This document shows positions 5,051 to 9,575 of a stretch of DNA of 9,575 bases, in pieces. A model generated the notes under the pieces. The model ran no database searches. It worked only from the letters and a program-made list of their open reading frames with translations, and had not been told where the DNA came from. How positions within the stretch are numbered: position 1 is the stretch's first letter; each line of letters starts with the position of its first letter. Made by a program: the position numbers and the translations under genes. This DNA comes from Dehalococcoidia bacterium LH_S1 (GTDB lineage Bacteria; Chloroflexota; Dehalococcoidia; SZUA-161; SpSt-899), in NCBI GenBank assembly GCA_023660035.1, contig JAGXOF010000032.1, forward strand, positions 1 to 9,575, in the 5' to 3' direction.

Positions 5051-7928
5051 AGTCTACTTCCATTGGGATAGGCCTGTTCAGCATTTTTTGTAGATACCGT
5101 CCGGTGAAAGAATGCTCAACCTGGGCTATCTCCTCAGGAGTGCCTGTGGCCACTACTTGACCTCCCCGCTCCCCACCCCCCGGACCGAGGTCAATGATCC
5201 AATCAGCGGACTTAATCAAATCCAAATGGTGCTCAATCAGAATAACTGTATTTCCAGCATCCACGAGCCGCTGCAGCACCTGCAATAACGCTTTGACATC
5301 ATGGAAGGACAGCCCAGTCGTCGGCTCATCGAGAATATAAAGCGTCCGGCCAGTAGCTCGACGTGACAATTCCGTGGCCAGCTTGACTCGCTGTGCCTCT
5401 CCGCCTGACAGGGTAGTGGCGGGCTGACCCAACTTGACATAACCTAAACCTACATCCCGAAGCGTGCCCAGTTTGGCTTTCACGGCAGGGAAGTGCTCGA
5501 AAAAGTCACACGCCTCCTCCACGCTCATATCGAGAACATCAGCAATGCTTTTACCCTTAAACTGAATCTCAAGCGCCTCCCGGTTGTATCGCTTGCCCTC
5601 ACATACCTCACAGGGCACAGTGACATCGGGCAGAAATTGCATCTGTATCTGGATATACCCCTCACCTCGGCAGGCCTCGCATCGGCCACCTTTCACGTTG
5701 AAGGAAAACCGCCCCGGACGATACCCACGGGCACGCGCTTCCGGTACAGTAGCGAATAACTCACGAATGGGGGTAAAGGCCCCAGTGTATGTAGCTGGGT
5801 TCGAACGCGGCGTTCGCCCGATGGGCGACTGGTCGATATTTACCACTTTGTCAATATTCTCAATCCCCAGGATCTCGTCGCATTCCCCGGGCTTCTCCCT
5901 TGCTCTGTGGAAAATCTGGGCCAGCTTCTTATGGAGAATCTCATCAACGAGTGTACTCTTCCCACTGCCGGACATTCCGGTAACACAGACAAACATCCCC
6001 AGCGGAACATGCACATCAATGTTCTTTAAATTATTCTCTCTGGCCCCTTTGACAACAAGCTCATTGCCTGAGCCACCGCGGCGCGTTTCCGGGACGGGAA
6101 TCTCCCTGGTCCCACTCAGGTACTGGCCCGTTAGAGAATCCTGACACTCCGCGATTTCATCGACAGGTCCGCTTGCCACCACTTCACCCCCATGCTCCCC
6201 GGCACCAGGTCCGAGATCGACCACCCAATCAGCCGAGCGTATCATGGCCTCATCATGCTCCACAACCAGAATAGTATTCCCCATATCCCGTAAGCCCTTC
6301 AACGTGTCAATCAGGCGCGAATTGTCCACAGGGTGAAGGCCAATCGTCGGCTCATCACAGATGTAGGTTACCCCTCTGAGTCCCCCACCAAGCTGGGTAG
6401 CCAGACGAATACGTTCCGCTTCCCCAGTAGATAACGAACTCGAAGGCCGATCAAGAGTCAGATAATCAAGTCCAACGTTCAAAAGGAATCCCAACCGTGC
6501 CCTTACCTCCTTCAAAATCTGCACTGCAATCACCTGCTCACGCTCGCTCAGAATTGGTGTGCTTTTGCCGTCCGAACCATCAAGGGACTCGATCCACTCC
6601 AGCGCATGGTTAATGGAAAGCGAAGTAACATCCATGATATTCTTATCACCGATGGTTACCGCCAATGACTCAGGCTTGAGTCGTTCCCCCTGGCACACAG
6701 GACACGGAAGAGAAGTCATATAGCGCTCGATCTCCGCCCTTACAAAGTCGCTTTCCGTTTCCTTATGGCGACGCTCCAGATTGGGAATAACGCCCTCAAA
6801 CCCGATGAAGTGTTCCCTGATATGCCCGAAATGCGTTCGATACTTGACCAGTTCACCGCCTTCTTCCCCATAGAGTATCAAATTAAGATGCTCTTCACTC
6901 AGCTCCTTTACCGGAACACGCCTTGAGAAATCGTATTCACGAGCCAGGTCTTCGATCTGATATGCATACCAGCCGCTCATCGACCCGGACTTTGCCCACG
7001 GGATAATAGCCCCCTCAGCAAGGGAGAGATTCTTGTTGGGAATCACTAAATCAGGGTCGACTTCCTGTTTCATACCTATTCCAGTGCAGGCCGGACATGC
7101 ACCATGAGGACTATTGAAGCTGAACGTTCTCGGCTCGATCTCACCAAAACTTATCCCACAGTGAGGACAGGCAAAATGCTCCGAGAAAAGCAGATCTTCA
7201 CCATCAGGAGTGGAAACCAGAACCAGCCCTTCTCCCAGCTTCAGGGCCGTCTCAACGGAGTCAGACACCCTGCCTTGCTGTCCCTCTTCTCCGGCTACCA
7301 GCCGGTCGACCACCGCCTCTATGGTATGGCCCTTGTACCTGTCAAGGCTAATTTGCTCAGCAAGATCCCTAATTTCGCCATCTACACGTGCCCGAACGTA
7401 TCCATTTTTCCTTAAATTATCGAACACGGACTGGTACTCGCCCTTGCGATCTTTGACTATAGGTGCCAGTATCATAAACCGCTGTCCCTGGGGAAGTTTC
7501 AGAACGGAATCAACGATTTGTTGAACAGTTTGCTGGGAGATCTCCCTTCCACACTGCGAACAATGAGGATGCCCCACCCGCGCAAAGAGCAAGCGCAGGT
7601 AGTCGTATATCTCGGTCACCGTGCCAACTATGGAGCGGGGATTCCGGCTGATGCCTTTCTGGTCAATGGAGATAGCTGGACTTAAACCCTCGATATAGTC
7701 GACATCCGACTTGTCCATCCGGCCCAGAAACTGGCGTGCGTATGCCGAGAGAGACTCCACGTAACGACGCTGTCCCTCCGCGTATATCGTATCGAAGGCC
7801 AGAGAACTCTTCCCCGATCCCGATACACCTGTGATAACCACCAGCTTATCCCTGGGAATGTCGAGGTCGATGTTCTTGAGGTTGTGTTCCCGGGCGCCTT
7901 TTATCCGGATGGAATTATTAGAAGGCAT
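5049..7928 (-). CDS. uvrA: UvrABC system protein A, excision-repair damage-recognition ATPase
   Basis: UvrA dimers scan DNA, recognise bulky lesions and load UvrB. The 959-residue protein is complete and close to the usual length of about 940. The first ABC half has Walker A GVSGSGKS (34-41), zinc-binding Cys pairs CPHC (254-257) and CPAC (278-281), signature LSTGEAER (499-506) and Walker B YICDEP (522-527). The second half has Walker A GMSGSGKS (651-658), a zinc finger from C750/C753 and C773/C776 (GRCEAC, CEVC), signature LSGGEAQR (840-847) and Walker B YILDEP (864-869). SLAFDTIYAEGQRRYVESLS (42-61) and NVKGGRCEAC (744-753) are hallmark UvrA blocks. The first signature has Thr in place of the usual Gly. 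The start is set by conserved SIRIKGAREHNLKNIDL just after it, with AGGA about eight bases upstream. The gene heads a probable operon with the MFS gene and mutL. I saw no recognised LexA box upstream. Confidence 0.98.
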   Translation of the reverse strand: MPSNNSIRIKGAREHNLKNIDLDIPRDKLVVITGVSGSGKSSLAFDTIYAEGQRRYVESLSAYARQFLGRMDKSDVDYIEGLSPAISIDQKGISRNPRSIVGTVTEIYDYLRLLFARVGHPHCSQCGREISQQTVQQIVDSVLKLPQGQRFMILAPIVKDRKGEYQSVFDNLRKNGYVRARVDGEIRDLAEQISLDRYKGHTIEAVVDRLVAGEEGQQGRVSDSVETALKLGEGLVLVSTPDGEDLLFSEHFACPHCGISFGEIEPRTFSFNSPHGACPACTGIGMKQEVDPDLVIPNKNLSLAEGAIIPWAKSGSMSGWYAYQIEDLAREYDFSRRVPVKELSEEHLNLILYGEEGGELVKYRTHFGHIREHFIGFEGVIPNLERRHKETESDFVRAEIERYMTSLPCPVCQGERLKPESLAVTIGDKNIMDVTSLSINHALEWIESLDGSDGKSTPILSEREQVIAVQILKEVRARLGFLLNVGLDYLTLDRPSSSLSTGEAERIRLATQLGGGLRGVTYICDEPTIGLHPVDNSRLIDTLKGLRDMGNTILVVEHDEAMIRSADWVVDLGPGAGEHGGEVVASGPVDEIAECQDSLTGQYLSGTREIPVPETRRGGSGNELVVKGARENNLKNIDVHVPLGMFVCVTGMSGSGKSTLVDEILHKKLAQIFHRAREKPGECDEILGIENIDKVVNIDQSPIGRTPRSNPATYTGAFTPIRELFATVPEARARGYRPGRFSFNVKGGRCEACRGEGYIQIQMQFLPDVTVPCEVCEGKRYNREALEIQFKGKSIADVLDMSVEEACDFFEHFPAVKAKLGTLRDVGLGYVKLGQPATTLSGGEAQRVKLATELSRRATGRTLYILDEPTTGLSFHDVKALLQVLQRLVDAGNTVILIEHHLDLIKSADWIIDLGPGGGERGGQVVATGTPEEIAQVEHSFTGRYLQKMLNRPIPMEVD

Positions 7929-7945
7929 AATGTTCCTGCATATTC

Positions 7946-7973
7946 ATTGTATCAAGGGGAGGGGGGGGTTCAA
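7946..7973 (-). promoter_or_regulatory. Candidate promoter of the uvrA-MFS-mutL operon
   Basis: On the - strand, TTGAAC (7968-7973) and TACAAT (7946-7951) are separated by 16 bases. They match the -35 and -10 consensus at four and five of six positions. The predicted start lies near 7939, leaving a short leader with AGGA before the ATG at 7928. The spacer contains a run of eight C's, then T and four C's (- strand), and the -35 box overlaps the left arm of the palindrome at 7971-7993. No stronger promoter was seen inside the operon. Confidence 0.4.
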
Positions 7974-7993
7974 ATGCCGCAATGCGACATTTG
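7971..7993. repeat. 23-base near-perfect palindrome in the uvrA/IS intergenic region
   Basis: The arms CAAATGCCGCA (7971-7981) and TGCGACATTTG (7983-7993) pair at 10 of 11 positions around a single base. This form suits a dimeric DNA-binding protein or the outer end of the insertion element. It overlaps the candidate uvrA -35 box. The short sequence GACATTT recurs at 8011-8017 and TTGACA at 7991, 8009 and 8102, so the area is rich in related short repeats. Confidence 0.6.
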
Positions 7994-8026
7994 ACAAATA
8001 GCACATGTTTGACATTTCCAGAGGTA

Positions 8027-8048
8027 AGCCAGCTTTGAGCCAGCTTTG
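8027..8048. repeat. Tandem 11-bp direct repeat, two perfect copies
   Basis: AGCCAGCTTTG occurs twice head to tail (8027-8037 and 8038-8048). It lies between the palindrome and the transposase promoter, probably inside the left end of the insertion element. It may be a transposase binding site or simple slippage. Confidence 0.85.
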
Positions 8049-8101
8049 TTTGAACCTGGCGCTGGCCAACTTGTGGTGACAGACAAGGAACGCAAATCCT
8101 A

Positions 8102-8130
8102 TTGACAATTGCTGTACTGCATGTCATACT
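8102..8130 (+). promoter_or_regulatory. Candidate transposase promoter
   Basis: A perfect -35 TTGACA (8102-8107) and CATACT (8125-8130, four of six matches) are separated by the ideal 17 bases. The predicted start near 8137 lies only about eight bases before the ATG at 8145. The transcript would therefore have almost no leader and no Shine-Dalgarno, and the earlier in-frame ATG at 8121 would not be transcribed. Confidence 0.5.
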
Positions 8131-8144
8131 CCACAGTTACAGCA

Positions 8145-9575
8145 ATGTTTCTGAGAACAGTTAAGGCTCGGGGCCATAAAGGGGAGAAGCACGAATACCT
8201 GCGCCTGGTGGAGTCCTATCGAGAGGGTGGGCATAACAAACAGCGGGTAGTAGTGAGTTTGGGGCGCAAGGACACCCTGGCTCCCCACCTGAGTAGCTTG
8301 GTACGGCTGCTGCAAGGTGAAGGAGCGGAGGGCAATTGGGTGCCTGCTGCAGAGGTGAATCCAAGGGAAGCAGCGTGCTGGGGGCCGGTGCTGGTGGCGA
8401 AGCACCTATGGCAAGAGCTGGGGCTGGATGCCATCCTGGATGATTGTGAAAGGGAGAAAAGGCAACCGGGTACTGCCCTGGCAGACCGGGCATTTGTTCT
8501 GGTGGCAAATCGACTTTCTTGTCCTGGCAGTGAGCACCACTTAGCCACGTGGTTGGAGACGGATTATGTGTGCGATCGCCAGGGTAAGCGGTGGTTGCCA
8601 GAGTGGGAGGAACATAGAAGGGTGCAGGTAAACCTTACCTGGCTGCAGCGATGGTATCGTACCCTGGATGAGCTACTGGAGCACAAAGAGGAAATCGAAC
8701 AAAGGCTCTACCTCAAGCTTCGTGACCTCTTCTCCCTGCAAGTGGAGCGGGTATTCTATGACTTGACCCCCACTTATTTTGAGAGAGAGGGACCGAAGGA
8801 ACTGGGACGGCATGGCTACAGCCGAGATGAGAAACGTCGTAATCGGCAAGTGCAGGTAGGGATGGTGATGGTCAATGGGTGGCCGATAGCGCATCATGTA
8901 TTCCGTGGCAATATACGCGATTTCGAGGCAGTAAAAGGGGTAGTAGATGATCTGAAGAAGCGCTTTGGGCTGAAGCGAGTGGTGTTTGTGGGAGATCGGG
9001 GGGTGGTGATCTCAGATAATGTAGCCATGCTGCGTGAGCAGAAGCAAGGGTATCTGGTGGAACTGGAGCGGGAGCGACGAGAGGAAATCTATGAACTCAT
9101 CAAGGGGGCGACTGGGGCATGGCAGGAGTGCCCCATAAGGGGGGAGAAGAAGGGGGGAGATTGCAAAACACTGGTACAGGAGGTAGCCGGTAATGAGCCT
9201 GGAGTGCGAGTGTTTGTGGTTCACTCTGAGGAACGATTGAAATATGAGCGAAGGATGCGTGAGCAGTCTATGGAGCGCACGCGGGTAGCGCTAGAGAAGC
9301 TGGAAAAGGGCGTGGCGGAGGGCAAACTGAAAGCGCCGCAGAGGATTGCAGCAGCGGCAAATCGGATTCTCTCTCGCAATCATGGTCAACGTTACTATGG
9401 TTGGGAGGTAAAGGAAGGGGAATTCCACTACTTTGAGCACCCTAACCTGGAGCGTGAGAAACCCTATGAAGGGAAGCACTTAATCCAGACAGAGGAACAA
9501 GGGCTCACCCCAGTAGAAGTAGTGGAAGCCTACAAGGATTTGAGCGACGTAGAGATGGCATTTCATTCTCTGAAG
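8145..9575 (+). CDS. IS1634-family DDE transposase, 3' end outside window
   Basis: The reading frame is open for 477 codons to the window edge with no stop or frameshift, so the part seen is probably functional. The first catalytic Asp is D206 in FYDLTPTYFE and the second is D284 in VFVGDRGVV. The third acidic residue is E470 in YKDLSDVEMAFHSLK (463-477), which fits the IS4-superfamily Y-(2)-R-(3)-E-(6)-K box with Leu in place of Arg, as I recall for IS1634 members. FRGNIRDFEAVKGVV before D284 and YYGWEV with LTPVEVVEAYKDL before the glutamate are also typical. The start MFLRTVKARG matches the usual family N-terminus. ATG at 8121 is in frame and would add eight residues, but it lies inside the candidate promoter. 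The gene is divergent from uvrA. Nearest family use is cut-and-paste transposition of the element. Confidence 0.93.
   Translation, partial: MFLRTVKARGHKGEKHEYLRLVESYREGGHNKQRVVVSLGRKDTLAPHLSSLVRLLQGEGAEGNWVPAAEVNPREAACWGPVLVAKHLWQELGLDAILDDCEREKRQPGTALADRAFVLVANRLSCPGSEHHLATWLETDYVCDRQGKRWLPEWEEHRRVQVNLTWLQRWYRTLDELLEHKEEIEQRLYLKLRDLFSLQVERVFYDLTPTYFEREGPKELGRHGYSRDEKRRNRQVQVGMVMVNGWPIAHHVFRGNIRDFEAVKGVVDDLKKRFGLKRVVFVGDRGVVISDNVAMLREQKQGYLVELERERREEIYELIKGATGAWQECPIRGEKKGGDCKTLVQEVAGNEPGVRVFVVHSEERLKYERRMREQSMERTRVALEKLEKGVAEGKLKAPQRIAAAANRILSRNHGQRYYGWEVKEGEFHYFEHPNLEREKPYEGKHLIQTEEQGLTPVEVVEAYKDLSDVEMAFHSLK

Larger units (their letters stand above)
7971..9575 (+). mobile_element. IS1634-family insertion sequence, right end outside window; left boundary approximate
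   Basis: The element is identified by its transposase (from 8145). Its left end must lie between the uvrA promoter area and about 8100, within repeat-rich DNA that could contain the terminal inverted repeat. The right end is beyond the window, so neither the inverted repeat pair nor a target duplication can be confirmed, and the start given is the outermost plausible one. Some members of this family, including Mycoplasma IS1634, are known to make unusually long target duplications. Confidence 0.55.

Noticed and set aside
5584..6144. Long + strand open frame of 186 codons
   Set aside because: It is antisense to the conserved second half of uvrA and resembles no known protein.
7929..8144. LexA/SOS box upstream of uvrA
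   Set aside because: I looked for CTGT-N8-ACAG and GAAC-N4-GTTC on both strands and found neither.
8124..8548. Three overlapping minus-strand open frames
   Set aside because: All are antisense to the transposase N-terminus. They are Pro/Ser-rich low-complexity translations in all three frames, as expected from the complement of a G-rich gene.
9131..9160. Two G6 runs as a possible G-quadruplex or slippage site in the transposase
   Set aside because: Only two long G-runs are close together, and the reading frame continues intact through conserved sequence downstream, so there is no need for programmed frameshifting.

Overview
The window reads as a chromosomal segment of an anaerobic bacterium. 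The evidence is a gene remnant of the oxygen-sensitive 4-hydroxybutyryl-CoA dehydratase family, a methyltetrahydrofolate-dependent corrinoid methyltransferase of the type used in Wood-Ljungdahl (reductive acetyl-CoA) metabolism, and an oxalate/formate- or monocarboxylate-type MFS carrier. This mix fits a Dehalococcoidia-like member of the Chloroflexota or an anaerobic Firmicute. The sequence alone does not decide between them. Base composition looks close to 50% G+C, with no abrupt change by eye.

Left part, + strand (1-2069). The window opens inside a decayed 4-hydroxybutyryl-CoA dehydratase/vinylacetyl-CoA isomerase gene. It carries an in-frame TGA, an apparent internal deletion and a frameshift near its 3' end; the recognisable homology stops at 991. 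A strong GC-rich hairpin follows (1019-1056). Next, from an extended -10-like promoter and a very good Shine-Dalgarno, comes an intact AcsE-like methyltransferase (1149-2069). It has the family's pterin-binding residues but also an extra acidic stretch of roughly 44 residues near its C-terminus.

Centre, - strand (7928 down to 2084). Three closely spaced genes form one probable operon, transcribed right to left: uvrA (nucleotide excision repair damage recognition), a 12-TM MFS transporter, and mutL (mismatch repair). The gaps are 15 and 25 bases. The transporter's Shine-Dalgarno overlaps the uvrA stop codon, which suggests translational coupling. mutL converges on the methyltransferase gene. 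A perfect 16-bp inverted repeat lies almost entirely inside the last 14 codons of mutL (its outermost base pair adds 2083, just beyond the stop) and may act as a two-way terminator.

Right part (7929-9575). A 216-base divergent intergenic region separates uvrA from an IS1634-family transposase on the + strand. It holds candidate promoters for both, a G-rich run within the uvrA promoter spacer, a 23-base near-palindrome and a tandem 11-bp duplication. The transposase is open for 477 codons to the window edge. It shows the first two DDE aspartates and the Y-(2)-L-(3)-E-(6)-K block, and the window ends exactly on that lysine. The right end of the element is outside the window, so its terminal inverted repeats cannot be defined here.

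No RNA genes, CRISPR arrays or phage modules were seen. I did not find a convincing new multi-gene system. The most unusual points are the mixed repair/transporter operon, the hairpin encoded inside mutL, the insertion in the methyltransferase, and the repeat-rich uvrA/IS intergenic region.
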